A DNA stretch of 64,000 nt from Fischerella thermalis PCC 7521 (GCF_000317225.1 NZ_AJLL01000089.1:62001-126000), one strand, 5' to 3'; shown: positions 10,016-19,948, numbered from the stretch's first letter. Numbers and translations: made by a program. The notes: generated by a model not told the origin, from the letters alone.

Positions 10016-10302
10016 ACTTTGGCGTTCTCCAAGTTGCTTGGTTGACTTTATGGTGCAGATGGGTAGGTGTAGAAATCAGTTAGCCCATAAAAAGTACCTT
10101 AATCCCTGTAACAGCAATAGTTTCATCGATTAAGTAGCGAAAATAGGTCTGCACCAATAGCAAAACGCTTACTATACAAAGCTTTCAGGCTGAAATTTTG
10201 AGAGGCTCTCTTGTCACCTAATGGCTGAAATGATATTATGATGACAGGTTTGCACCACTGTACCTTGAAAACTAAATACTGTAAGGGTTTAAGTTTGTAG
10301 CG
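10016..10302 (+). promoter_or_regulatory. Probable CRISPR leader
   Basis: 287 AT-rich bases without an open frame precede the first repeat. Three observations make this the leader side. The repeat at the far end carries the terminal mutation. The repeats end in ATTGAAAC, the usual 5' handle of type I/III crRNAs when read on this strand. The segment just before repeat 1 (TTGAAAACTAAATA, then a TAAGGGTTTAAG stretch) looks leader-like. A promoter is plausible near 10231-10240 (TGATATTATGATG), but this is inference. Confidence 0.55.
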
Positions 10303-13300
10303 GTTGAAATCAACTAAAATCCCTATCAGGGATTGAAACAGCTAGTAATTGTCAGCAACCTTTACAGGGCAGCGTTGAAATCAACTAAAATCCCTATCAG
10401 GGATTGAAACTCTTTTCTCCCTTCTACTCCTGAACCTTTTCGCGTTGAAATCAACTAAAATCCCTATCAGGGATTGAAACCTTTGTGTATGAGTGCGCGC
10501 CCAGAAAAGATGGGTTGAAATCAACTAAAATCCCTATCAGGGATTGAAACAACAAACCGGAAGAGAGATTGAGTGCTTGACGCGTTGAAATCAACTAAAA
10601 TCCCTATCAGGGATTGAAACAAAAAGCGACAAATTCTCCGCCACATCCGTAGCGAGTTGAAATCAACTAAAATCCCTATCAGGGATTGAAACTGTGACAA
10701 AGTGGGAAGTCTCGCCATCTCATGAAGGTTGAAATCAACTAAAATCCCTATCAGGGATTGAAACGACTTTTTGACTACCGAAATCCTTTCTGTAGAGTTG
10801 AAATCAACTAAAATCCCTATCAGGGATTGAAACGGGGATAAATGACGAAGGAAAAACAAAAGCAAACTGTTGAAATCAACTAAAATCCCTATCAGGGATT
10901 GAAACCATCCTTTTTTCTCAGTACCCCATCATAGGATTTTCGTTGAAATCAACTAAAATCCCTATCAGGGATTGAAACGCGACTAATTACAATGCTTCTC
11001 CGAGGTGCTTTGTTGAAATCAACTAAAATCCCTATCAGGGATTGAAACAATGAATCAAAAAAGAGTAGAAAAGCTGAGCCGAGTTGAAATCAACTAAAAT
11101 CCCTATCAGGGATTGAAACAGCTGCTAAGTTCATAACATGTCTCCTTTTTTCTTGTTGAAATCAACTAAAATCCCTATCAGGGATTGAAACTATTCCCTA
11201 TGTAATCTTTATCCGCTGTAAACCCTGTTGAAATCAACTAAAATCCCTATCAGGGATTGAAACGGCTCTCTATCCCGGGAGATGCTTTGGATCGCCTTGA
11301 GTTGAAATCAACTAAAATCCCTATCAGGGATTGAAACCTTTCCTCTGCCTTTCTCACCTGATGGCGAACGTTGAAATCAACTAAAATCCCTATCAGGGAT
11401 TGAAACTGGGGGAAGGCTACTTTATCAGCCTTCCACTCATCCACAAGTTGAAATCAACTAAAATCCCTATCAGGGATTGAAACCCCAAACAATATTCCCG
11501 CCTGCAATTGCGAATCAGTTGAAATCAACTAAAATCCCTATCAGGGATTGAAACTTTGATCGTAGTAGTAGAAAGCCCACACTGTCCGTTGAAATCAACT
11601 AAAATCCCTATCAGGGATTGAAACTTGAGGGAGAGGAATTGGTGGATACATATTGCTCAGTTGAAATCAACTAAAATCCCTATCAGGGATTGAAACGCGG
11701 CAAGTTTCAATCTTCTTTTGGATTTACACTTAGTTGAAATCAACTAAAATCCCTATCAGGGATTGAAACGGGAATCTTGAATTATTCCTTTGCTCCGCAA
11801 CCACGCTTCCGTTGAAATCAACTAAAATCCCTATCAGGGATTGAAACACATTTGCTAACAAATACACTTACACTCACGAAGTGAGGGTTGAAATCAACTA
11901 AAATCCCTATCAGGGATTGAAACCTTGGGGAAACCCAAAAGCAATGCCATCATCTCTGTTGAAATCAACTAAAATCCCTATCAGGGATTGAAACTCCTGT
12001 AACCCAAAATAAGTGTCATTTTTAATATAAGTTGAAATCAACTAAAATCCCTATCAGGGATTGAAACCTGGTGACTGGTGATGCTGCAACTGCTTTGCAG
12101 CAGTTGAAATCAACTAAAATCCCTATCAGGGATTGAAACCTGTTCAATCTCCGGTGGCAAAGATAGTCTCGTGTTGAAATCAACTAAAATCCCTATCAGG
12201 GATTGAAACCTGGAATACGCTCAGCACTTGAGTGCTAAACTCTGGTTGAAATCAACTAAAATCCCTATCAGGGATTGAAACATTTACCCTCCATCTTGGG
12301 AAGGCATCCTGGAAATGTTGAAATCAACTAAAATCCCTATCAGGGATTGAAACCTCCGGGAGTGCGGAGAATGTATCTTCGTCATCGAGGTTGAAATCAA
12401 CTAAAATCCCTATCAGGGATTGAAACTGAACAGTTAGCTGTTCTGGGTAAGATGTTTGTGTTGAAATCAACTAAAATCCCTATCAGGGATTGAAACCACT
12501 CTCTGAATTCTTTTAGCTTTCAATATATCGTTGAAATCAACTAAAATCCCTATCAGGGATTGAAACGCAGATATTCAAATGGCTTGCTGTAGGGATTAAG
12601 GTTGAAATCAACTAAAATCCCTATCAGGGATTGAAACGTACCAAATATCGATTTCTTTAAAAGAGAAAAAAGTTGAAATCAACTAAAATCCCTATCAGGG
12701 ATTGAAACGCCAGTAACCCCATAAATTTGATACACAACCTTAGGTTGAAATCAACTAAAATCCCTATCAGGGATTGAAACATCAACGAAATGATGGGCTT
12801 CTAACGACGCCCACAGTTGAAATCAACTAAAATCCCTATCAGGGATTGAAACCCAATTAACGACGCTGCCATAGCTTCTCTTCTCATGTTGAAATCAACT
12901 AAAATCCCTATCAGGGATTGAAACGAGACAAACGACGCACGCAAAGAAGAGATTGAGAAGTTGAAATCAACTAAAATCCCTATCAGGGATTGAAACGCAT
13001 ATTTTCCCAGCGACAATGAGCGCTCCTGATCGCGGTTGAAATCAACTAAAATCCCTATCAGGGATTGAAACAGTATTTCAGTATCGGCAACGTTCAAATG
13101 GCATGGAGTTGAAATCAACTAAAATCCCTATCAGGGATTGAAACGACTCGTAAAGCCGCTGTGTATCGATAGGTGTGAGTTGAAATCAACTAAAATCCCT
13201 ATCAGGGATTGAAACACGAGCATTGTGGAGCGTCTTAACTGCTTGGGGTAGTTGAAATCAACTAAAATCCCTATCAGGGATTGAAACCTTTGACGCTGCC

Positions 13301-13577
13301 TGATTTCAAAAGCTACTCCAGGGTTGAAATCAACTAAAATCCCTATCAGGGATTGAAACGCTGTTGCAAAGGTGCGATCGCGCTATTAATCATGTTGAAA
13401 TCAACTAAAATCCCTATCAGGGATTGAAACATGGGGGCGATCGCATGGCTTTTATCAGTCGCCGTTGAAATCAACTAAAATCCCTATCAGGGATTGAAAC
13501 GCTTGGCGCAAGTGCTTTGACAGGTGCTTTAATCGGTGGAGTTGAAATCAACTAAAATCCCTATCAGGGATTGAAAG
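10303..13577 (+). CRISPR. CRISPR array, 46 repeats of 37 nt, 45 spacers
   Basis: Counted directly: 46 copies of a 37-nt repeat starting GTTGAAATCAACTAAAATCC and ending GGGATTGAAAC, with a period near 72 and spacers of about 33-40 nt. The repeat contains a perfect hairpin, AATCCCT-ATC-AGGGATT. All copies look identical except the last (13541-13577), whose final C is G; this marks the old, leader-distal end. Spacers appear unique. Two near the distal end (13360-13393 and 13431-13463) contain the cyanobacterial HIP1 octamer GCGATCGC. No cas gene lies within about 10 kb on the left or 50 kb on the right, so Cas proteins must be encoded elsewhere. The 8-nt ATTGAAAC handle fits type I or III processing by a Cas6. 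Confidence 0.98.
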
Positions 13578-13653
13578 TGGTGAGATTTACGTATAGCACT
13601 TTAAAATTAGGAGACTAAAAAAACCAAACTTATACGCAAAACCTTACTTAAAT

Positions 13654-14679
13654 CTATAATTTAAAAATAAAATCAGCGATCGCCACCTCATCTTTACCTG
13701 TTATAGCTTCTTGGGGAGGACTCAGTAAAACAGATCGCTGCATTAATTTCTGACTTTCAAGACGACGTTCAACCCGGCTAGGAATTCCGTAACCGTAAAC
13801 AATATGTCCTTGTCCAGCCAATACTGCGACTTGATAATCTGGATTAGCTTTGACAAACTTTGCAATTCCTTCTGCCATTGTTTCATCCCATAACACTTGC
13901 GCCAAAAAAAAGCGTTCAGCACCAGAACTATTACCGTGTCCAGCATTTTGATGCTGTTGAAAAGCTTGTAGTGATAACTGTTGATACTTTTGGTTATCAG
14001 TACGAATTTCTGAAAAAGGCGGAATAAATTTCCTTTCGGATGCAGTGAGACTTTCTAGACCTTGACGTGCAACTTTGCGTGTAATTTCTGTCGGAGTGTT
14101 TAAAGCTAAAACGGGTAGTTGTTTCTCTTTGGCAAACTGGAGAATTGGGGCATAATCTTTCCAGGGGAAACCCCAGCGTTTTTCGTACTCGCTTTTCTCT
14201 AATAGTTCTTGTTCAGTCAGTTTACCTGCTAGATATTGATCAACAACACCTTGATAGGGACGCTGAAACATCTCCATCGCAACAGCAATTTTAGGATGAT
14301 GCTGCTGAAGTTCCTGAATAATTTGCAGTTGATTTTGATGATCCACAGAACTATCGTGAGTTTCCCCCAGATACACCACATTTGCTTCTGCTAGTTCTGT
14401 CAACATCTGTTGACGACTGTAAATAAAATTCTCTGGTTTGCCACAACTTTTATCCCAATCTGGAAAGATTGTATCTACATTGCTAGGCGGTGCAGCCATG
14501 ACTAACTTGGGAGGACAGGAACTTTTGACTGTTGCAGCGCAAGCAGGTAAAGTCGAGAGTAAAAAGTAAAAAGTCAAAGTTAAAAGGTAAAAGAATAGTT
14601 TTTTGCTTGGGAAGCTTTGCTGTTCATTTGCTAGGATTCTTGCGTATGCCAGTAACTTACTTTGAGTAAATAGTGTCAT
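13654..14679 (-). CDS. ChaN-family (DUF399) heme-binding-type lipoprotein
   Basis: A 341-aa exported protein of the ChaN/DUF399 family, whose members are heme-binding or iron-linked lipoproteins. A hydrophobic N-terminal segment (KLFFYLLTLTFYFLLSTLPACAA) ends in a possible lipobox LPAC. The mature part shows the family hallmarks VVYLGETHDSSVDH, AVAMEMFQRPYQGVVDQYL, WGFPWKDYAPILQFAKE and VLAGQGHIVYGYGIPSRV. The open frame extends to 14832, but the ATG at 14679 is preferred because the extra 51 codons overlap the start of the divergent dehydrogenase gene at 14717 and lack conservation cues. It ends 77 bp from the last CRISPR repeat. Confidence 0.8.
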   Translation of the reverse strand: MTLFTQSKLLAYARILANEQQSFPSKKLFFYLLTLTFYFLLSTLPACAATVKSSCPPKLVMAAPPSNVDTIFPDWDKSCGKPENFIYSRQQMLTELAEANVVYLGETHDSSVDHQNQLQIIQELQQHHPKIAVAMEMFQRPYQGVVDQYLAGKLTEQELLEKSEYEKRWGFPWKDYAPILQFAKEKQLPVLALNTPTEITRKVARQGLESLTASERKFIPPFSEIRTDNQKYQQLSLQAFQQHQNAGHGNSSGAERFFLAQVLWDETMAEGIAKFVKANPDYQVAVLAGQGHIVYGYGIPSRVERRLESQKLMQRSVLLSPPQEAITGKDEVAIADFIFKL

Positions 14680-14716
14680 TTTCTTTACACAATGCCCGAT
14701 AGGTTCAGCTATTAAT

Positions 14717-15676
14717 ATGAAAGGACTGTGGCTGGAAAACAAGCAACTGCAATTGCGTACCGATATTCCCATCCCCGAACCGCCACCAGGGGAAGCATTA
14801 GTACGGGTTTTATGTGCCGGTATTTGTAACACTGATTTGGAACTAACCAGAGGCTATTACCCCTACACTGGCATTTTAGGTCATGAATTTGTCGGTGTTG
14901 TAGAACAAGGCCCAGAAAACTTAGTCAATCGCCGTGTTGTCGGTGAAATTAACGCTGTATGCGGTAAATGTCGCTTTTGTCGTAGCGGGAATTCAACTCA
15001 TTGCGAAAACCGGACTGTGCTGGGTATTGTTAACCGCAATGGTGCTTTTGCTGACTATCTGTGTTTACCTGTAGAAAATCTACATCTTGTACCAGAGAGT
15101 GTTCCTACAGCAATCGCAACATTCACTGAACCTGTAGCTGCGGCATTGCAGATTCAGCAGCAGATAGCATTGCACCCCAATGACAAAGTGTTAGTCGTTG
15201 GGGATGGTAAGCTAGGGCAATTAGTAGCCCAAACTTTGGCTTTGACTGGTTGTGATCTCTTGGTGGTGGGACGCCATCGTGATAAGCTAGTCAATTTAGA
15301 AGCACGAGGCATCAAAACAGGCTTCGCGGATGCGGTGACAGACAGGACTTTTGATATTTCCGTAGAGTGTACAGGCAATGCTGAAGGATTTGCGATCGCT
15401 CGCCGTGCTTTATGTCCCCGTGGTACACTGGTACTCAAAAGTACCTATGCTGGTAATCTCAGTCTAGACGCTTCTACTTTGGTAGTCGATGAAATTACTC
15501 TGATTGGTTCGCGTTGCGGTCCGTTTGCACCCGCACTCGAACTACTTGCACAAGAGAAAGTGGACGTACAACCCCTCATTCAAGCTTTTTACCCACTTTC
15601 AGAAGCAATAGCAGCTTTTAGATATGCTCAAACAAAAGGTGTGTTAAAGGTGCTATTGGAAATGGAGAATTGGTAG
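14717..15676 (+). CDS. Zinc-type alcohol dehydrogenase-like (MDR) protein
   Basis: A 319-aa medium-chain dehydrogenase/reductase. The GroES-like half has CAGICNTDLEL with the catalytic-zinc Cys and GHEFVGVVE with the His-Glu pair. The structural-zinc loop CGKCRFCRSGNSTHC carries all four cysteines. The Rossmann half has VVGDGKLGQLVAQTLAL as the nucleotide-binding loop, followed by VECTGNAEGF. Family members oxidise alcohols or polyols with NAD(P)+; the substrate here is unknown. It is slightly shorter than typical 340-360-aa members. It is transcribed divergently from the ChaN-like gene, 37 bp away, so the two share a very short promoter region. Confidence 0.85.
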   Translation: MKGLWLENKQLQLRTDIPIPEPPPGEALVRVLCAGICNTDLELTRGYYPYTGILGHEFVGVVEQGPENLVNRRVVGEINAVCGKCRFCRSGNSTHCENRTVLGIVNRNGAFADYLCLPVENLHLVPESVPTAIATFTEPVAAALQIQQQIALHPNDKVLVVGDGKLGQLVAQTLALTGCDLLVVGRHRDKLVNLEARGIKTGFADAVTDRTFDISVECTGNAEGFAIARRALCPRGTLVLKSTYAGNLSLDASTLVVDEITLIGSRCGPFAPALELLAQEKVDVQPLIQAFYPLSEAIAAFRYAQTKGVLKVLLEMENW

Positions 15677-15720
15677 TGGGAGATGGGGAGATGGGGAAGT
15701 ATGAGGAGTATGAGGAGTAG

Positions 15721-15766
15721 TAAATAACCACCAACAACCAACCACCAACCACCAACCACCAACTAA
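15721..15766. repeat. Short tandem repeat (ACCAACC heptamer type)
   Basis: After a GAGTATGAGGAGTATGAGGAG stretch (15700-15719), a run of ACCAACAACCAACCACCAACC units follows. The same two-part element, GAGTATGAGG twice and then ACCACTAAC/AACCAAC, recurs at 24342-24402, so this is a dispersed composite repeat rather than chance. Confidence 0.65.
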
Positions 15767-16050
15767 TAAAACATAGAATTCGTTTTTGGTTGGTAATCTA
15801 TGCATTGGATCGCTTCTTCGGTGTTAGCAATGGAAGGGTGGACTGTGCATTTGAGACGATGATCATCGGTGAAATACTGACAACCAGCGCAGGGAATTTG
15901 GTGCATTTTTTGGGCTGTTTTGACACCATCGCGGGTTGCAGCCCACAAACTCCAAACCACCATAGTAACCAATACCCAGGCGCTGATAAAACAAATCGGC
16001 ACAAGAAGCTTTTGAATTGTAAAAAAAAGAAAATGCATTATTTGCGACAC
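15763..16050 (-). CDS. Small conserved-looking membrane protein with Cys cluster
   Basis: A 95-aa protein with one N-terminal hydrophobic segment (about residues 6-34: HFLFFTIQKLLVPICFISAWVLVTMVVW). A soluble tail contains CAGCQYFTDDHRLKCTVHP and a further Cys (EEAIQCIDYQP). Four cysteines plus histidines in 40 residues suggest metal or redox-cluster binding. I do not recognise a named family. The start at 16050 gives the complete membrane span; a second Met is four residues in. It lies 145 bp downstream of chlG on the same strand and may share its transcript. Confidence 0.6.
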   Translation of the reverse strand: MSQIMHFLFFTIQKLLVPICFISAWVLVTMVVWSLWAATRDGVKTAQKMHQIPCAGCQYFTDDHRLKCTVHPSIANTEEAIQCIDYQPKTNSMFY

Positions 16051-16194
16051 GGCGATGATTGCGAAAATCTACAAAAAATGTGAGTGAGAAAGGAGAAGTT
16101 ATAGTTATATTAACTCCTCATTCCTCACTCATGACTTCTGACTAAAGAGATATCAGTGATTTAGTTTTTTTAAATGATAACTGATCACTGTTCA

Positions 16195-17211
16195 CTAGAT
16201 GCCAGCATGACCAATTGCTAAACCAGCCACAAGCATTCCCAAAACTAGGAAAGGTTGAGCGCTGGCTTGATATTTGACATCATTAGTTAAAGGGTCACGC
16301 AGAAAATACATATCTTGGAATGTAATTTGCGGGATGATGAGTAATGCCAGAATAGCGGCATACAAATTTTCATGGATGTAAACTAAATAAGCAGCGATCG
16401 CAGCTTGAAAGACATCGATCATAATCACACAAATCCAAGCAGCTGTTGTAACACCAAACATTACAGGCAGTGATTTTAATCCGAGTTTGCGATCGCCTTC
16501 GACACTCTTGAAGTCATTGATGATACCAATGCCCAAGCCAGCCAAACTATAAATCAGGGTGAGGACAACTATTTTCCAGTTGAGTTCCCCGAATAAAGCG
16601 TGACCAGTACACCAGGGGAAAGTAATATAACTGGCACCCAAAGCATAGCTACCCAACCAACCGTTTTGCTTCAACTTCAAGGGCGGGGCAGAATAGATGT
16701 AGCCGACAAATGAACCGATGATCGCGATCGTTGTAATTGTGGGAAATTCATTACCAGCCCATTTATCAAGGGCAAAGGCAACTGCTATACCAGCAATGAG
16801 TAATACCCATATTTGCGTAATTACCTGGGGTATGGAAATTGCTCCAGAGGGAATTGGGCGGTAGGGTTCGTTGATGGCATCAATTTCGCGATCATAGTAA
16901 TCGTTCAGGATTTGCACGTAACCAGCCATCAATGGCCCTGATAGCACCATACAAACTGCTGCCTTCAGGACATTTTCTAGCGTCCAAGTGAATTCACCAG
17001 AAGAAGCCGCACCGCAGATTACACCCCACATTAAAGGAATCCAGGTAATTGGCTTCATCAGTTGCAGGCGGATTTTCCAAATCGAACTTTCTCCAGGCGC
17101 TGCACCTTTCATACCCAAAAGTTGCCTGGTCTTAGCACTGCGGTCAACAGTACCATTTGCTTGGTCTGTGGATGTATTGGAATCAGGGGTAATGGGAGTT
17201 GAATCAGACAT
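16195..17211 (-). CDS. chlG: Chlorophyll synthase ChlG
   Basis: Membrane prenyltransferase that esterifies chlorophyllide a with a phytyl or geranylgeranyl chain, the last step of chlorophyll a synthesis in the thylakoid or cytoplasmic membrane. The UbiA-type signature is complete: LNDYYDREIDAINEPYRPIPSGAIS is the first Asp-rich motif, and NDFKSVEGDRKLGLKSLPV is the second. About eight hydrophobic segments follow the soluble N-terminus. The reading frame is open to 17286 across an AATTGGT repeat; the ATG at 17211 (MSDSTPIT) gives the usual length of about 338 aa. The ArsA-like ATPase gene lies just upstream on the same strand. Confidence 0.95.
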   Translation of the reverse strand: MSDSTPITPDSNTSTDQANGTVDRSAKTRQLLGMKGAAPGESSIWKIRLQLMKPITWIPLMWGVICGAASSGEFTWTLENVLKAAVCMVLSGPLMAGYVQILNDYYDREIDAINEPYRPIPSGAISIPQVITQIWVLLIAGIAVAFALDKWAGNEFPTITTIAIIGSFVGYIYSAPPLKLKQNGWLGSYALGASYITFPWCTGHALFGELNWKIVVLTLIYSLAGLGIGIINDFKSVEGDRKLGLKSLPVMFGVTTAAWICVIMIDVFQAAIAAYLVYIHENLYAAILALLIIPQITFQDMYFLRDPLTNDVKYQASAQPFLVLGMLVAGLAIGHAGI

Positions 17212-17224
17212 AGGCTGTACTTGT

Positions 17225-17268
17225 AAATTGGTAATTGGTAATTGGTAATTGGTAATTGGTAATTTGGT
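17225..17268. repeat. AATTGGT tandem heptamer repeat
   Basis: About six tandem copies of the heptamer AATTGGT (minus strand ACCAATT) lie directly upstream of the chlG start. They are open in the chlG frame and produce a false 25-residue extension (PITNYQLPITN). Copy number is likely variable between strains, which could alter the chlG leader length. Confidence 0.7.
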
Positions 17269-17310
17269 GGTTTTCCCATTACCCATTACCGATTACCCAT
17301 CACCTCTTGC

Positions 17311-18411
17311 CTAAAACGAGATTATCAAATAATTATTTTGGAACTTAGCACCAGTAACAGGTCTACCACTCAAGGCGGGAGGTAGGAAAATATTCCGCCT
17401 TTGGTCTCCAGCTTCAATAGTCACTTCTGGCCCGTATTGAGTGAGTTTGACCTGTTTTTTATCAAATCCAGGCAAAAATAAGCTTACCTTGTGTTCTTGG
17501 ATGTTAATTTCAATCGGTTTGGGAGCCTGTACCGCTTGTTCTACAAAATTTGGTAGAGCATCAATCAGGGCTTGCCAATCTTCTGTTTTGACATCTGGAA
17601 CCACACTCACATGAAGGGGAGTAAATTGCTCGGAAACTTGGACAGTTCTGTCATTAGATACAAGGATAATGCCACCCACGGTTAAACCAACTAGTTGGGC
17701 GCTACCCCAGAGATAGCGCACAGAAGCAATTTCAACAGGATCATTGCTTGTCACCAAAAAAGCAGCAACTTTTTTAGGATCCGCGAGAGCGGCTCTACCC
17801 TTGTCTAAAAAGTTGTGAACTTGGTTAGTAGGTTGGGCGAAGTTATCCGATGTCCAGTTGATATTGAAAAAAGTGCTAATTAGCGGTTGAATCAAGGGCG
17901 ATTCGGAGATTGCTTTACCGAGATCGGAATTGACAAACAATTGCCGGAATCGCCGCACGTACCAACTGAGAAATTCTGGCATCCCGAACATTCGCAAAGT
18001 CGAGGTGTCGCCATTGCCATCGTAGACGATCGCGTCATATTTGCCGCTTTCGTAGTACTCGCGGATGGCGTTGAGGACAAGGGCGCTGTCCATCCCCGGT
18101 AATACTGATAGTTCTTGACCATAAACCTCTTTGAGGATGGGCGTTTTAAGATATTGTGCTTCCAGTTTTTTCACATCCTCCCAACTACGTTCTAGTAGTA
18201 CAGAAGTCTGAAACTGAACAACGTGCAAATTAGCAGCAATTTCTTGGGGGTCAGAACCAATAGGAATACCCAACAAGATTTGCAATGCTGGCTCTGCACT
18301 CCCAGCTAAAAGTACGCGCTTTCCTTGGCTTGCCAATTGTTTGGCAGCGGCAATCGCTACTTTTGTTCTAGCACTGCCGCTTTTGCCCAAAAATGTCAAT
18401 ATCAGGGCCAT
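17311..18411 (-). CDS. ArsA/Get3-like ATPase with C-terminal alpha-crystallin-like tail
   Basis: A 366-aa member of the SIMIBI ArsA/Get3 family found in cyanobacteria. The N-terminus MALILTFLGKSGSARTKVAIAAA aligns with the deviant Walker A GKGGVGKT. The signature lysine is kept (GK) but the second lysine is Arg (SART), and the glycines are partly replaced. Later elements include VYDGNGDTSTLRMFGMPEFLSWY (switch region) and LVTSNDPVEIASVRYLWG. The last 90 residues (KVSLFLPGFDKKQVKLTQYGPEVTIEAG) resemble a small heat-shock/alpha-crystallin fold, seen in some ArsA/Get3 homologues. Its place next to chlG hints at a role in membrane-protein or pigment-protein biogenesis; this is inference. Confidence 0.75.
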   Translation of the reverse strand: MALILTFLGKSGSARTKVAIAAAKQLASQGKRVLLAGSAEPALQILLGIPIGSDPQEIAANLHVVQFQTSVLLERSWEDVKKLEAQYLKTPILKEVYGQELSVLPGMDSALVLNAIREYYESGKYDAIVYDGNGDTSTLRMFGMPEFLSWYVRRFRQLFVNSDLGKAISESPLIQPLISTFFNINWTSDNFAQPTNQVHNFLDKGRAALADPKKVAAFLVTSNDPVEIASVRYLWGSAQLVGLTVGGIILVSNDRTVQVSEQFTPLHVSVVPDVKTEDWQALIDALPNFVEQAVQAPKPIEINIQEHKVSLFLPGFDKKQVKLTQYGPEVTIEAGDQRRNIFLPPALSGRPVTGAKFQNNYLIISF

Positions 18412-18521
18412 TACTTGATTCCTATTTTTTACCGCCGATTTTTCAACTCCAACTTAGCACTCGGCTGATTTGAGTAGCTTCCTTCTCTAGTTCAGCACTT
18501 AGAGGACAGGCTTTTGATCAC

Positions 18522-18716
18522 TTACTGTACTAGTTTGAGTTCATCTTCAAAAAACCAAGTGGAAAAATTATCATCAAATTTGACCACGATGCCAACACTG
18601 CTACCATCGGTCATTTTGTAACCTTCGATAGTACCGATTTGTCCTAGTCTTTTAACAATAGGAGCAGGTACGCGATCGCGCAAACGAAGAACCTTTACTT
18701 TTTGTCCGATTTCCAT
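18522..18716 (-). CDS. petP: PetP-like (DUF2862) small protein
   Basis: A 64-aa protein matching the cyanobacterial DUF2862 family, whose characterised member PetP is a peripheral subunit of cytochrome b6f that affects linear electron flow. The compact SH3-like sequence is visible: MEIGQKVKVLRLRDRVPAPI, then a GQIGTIEGYKM turn and VVKFDDNFSTWFFEDELK. It is full length for the family and has no membrane span, as expected. It lies upstream of the ArsA-like gene and chlG on the same strand, so thylakoid-related functions are clustered here. The symbol rests on recognition of the family, not on alignment. Confidence 0.72.
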   Translation of the reverse strand: MEIGQKVKVLRLRDRVPAPIVKRLGQIGTIEGYKMTDGSSVGIVVKFDDNFSTWFFEDELKLVQ

Positions 18717-18910
18717 GCCAACTCACAATGCAATAAACCAAAACTCAGTGTACCGGAATCCGGTGTCCTGTGGGAGATGGGGACCGGTGAGTTCCCCATC
18801 AGTCCACCTCCCCATTACTAGAAATTTTCTGGAGAGTGACTCTCAACTGTATATCGTTGATGTTCACACAGGTGTTGTAGCACGCCTCCTTGATCTGCGC
18901 AAACCGAATC

Positions 18911-19935
18911 TCAAGGAGCCATAGGAGCCATGAGTTTAGCAACAATCACCATCGTCTCGTAAAGGGTTTTGTAAGCTGAGAGTTTATCGCCATCATTTTC
19001 CGACTTCCAGAAACGGCGACGATTGCGACGCACATACCAGTTAGAGAGATCGTTGACTACGAAGTCGCGAATAGCCCGGCTAGCACTGGTGGGATCGTAA
19101 GCTTCTAATCGCTCAGTTACATCTCGGATCAGTACATTCACCTTGGACACCAACCAGCGATCGATCTCAGGACGCTCCGAGACAGGAACATCCTGTTGCA
19201 AATCTGGCTGGTCGAGGTTGGCATAAAGCACTAGGAAACTGTAAGTATTCCATAGTGTCATCAAAAAATCGCGTAAAGTATCTTCAACAAGTCCCTGGGA
19301 GAAGCGCTTAGTATTCTCTGGTGGACTGGTGCTGTAAAGATACCACCGCAGTGCATCGGCTCCTTGAGCATCCAAGACAGTCCAAGGGTTGACTGTATTT
19401 CCCTTGGACTTAGACATCTTCTCGCCTTTTTCATCCACAATGTGTCCCAGGACGATCGCATTTTAGAAGGCAGGGGAATCCTGAGCGATATGAGCCAGAG
19501 AACCGCCAGTATCTGTAAGCAAAGTAGCAAGAGCATGTAGGCTATAAAACCAGCCCCGTGTCTGATCGATCGCCTCACATATATAATCAGCAGGAAAATT
19601 CCCAGCCACCACCTCCTGATTTTCAAAGGGATAGTGCCATTGAGCATAGGGCATAGCTCCCGACGGAACCCTTGGGAAAGGTCTTCTCCCTCCGGTACAT
19701 ACCCCTGTAAAAGAGGCTGATAGCGAAGTCCAACCAGTGCTTCCCCTGTAAAAATTTTCAGCCTTCGATAATTCCCCTCTCCGAAGACTTCCTCAGCAAG
19801 ACTACTAGCAAGAATGTAGAGGTCTGTTTGTGAGCGATCGCCTGCTTGAGGTGGTGCTGCAAACAGCCCATACATAGCGTCTGCCCTCACAGCCAGAGCA
19901 ACGTTAGCAGGGAGAGTCCAAGGAGTAGTAGTCAT
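18911..19935 (-). pseudogene. ileS: Isoleucyl-tRNA synthetase (ileS) pseudogene
   Basis: Fragments of a class-I isoleucyl-tRNA synthetase on the minus strand. The first piece is from the CP1 editing domain (TTTPWTLPANVALAV). It then shifts frame near 19655 into [35 protein letters not shown], followed by an in-frame TAA (near 19465, after QDSPAF). The frame then continues with [22 protein letters not shown] and part of the anticodon-binding domain ([15 protein letters not shown]), and stops at LMAPMAP. The HIGH region, much of the editing domain and the whole C-terminus are missing. The KMSKS loop is intact but the gene cannot make an active enzyme, so the essential copy must lie elsewhere. 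Its structure suggests decay of a second or acquired ileS. Confidence 0.88.
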
Positions 19936-19948
19936 ATTTTACATTTCT

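Noticed and set aside
10521-13118. Minus-strand frames with repeated FQSLIGILVDFN
   Set aside because: They are translations of the 37-nt CRISPR repeat; the periodic peptide equals the repeat and the spacers share no coding signal.
18717-18910. Plus-strand frame RNFLESDSQLYIVDVHTGVVARLL
   Set aside because: It looks protein-like, but no family is recognised and there is no start; it borders the ileS pseudogene and may be junk at a junction.
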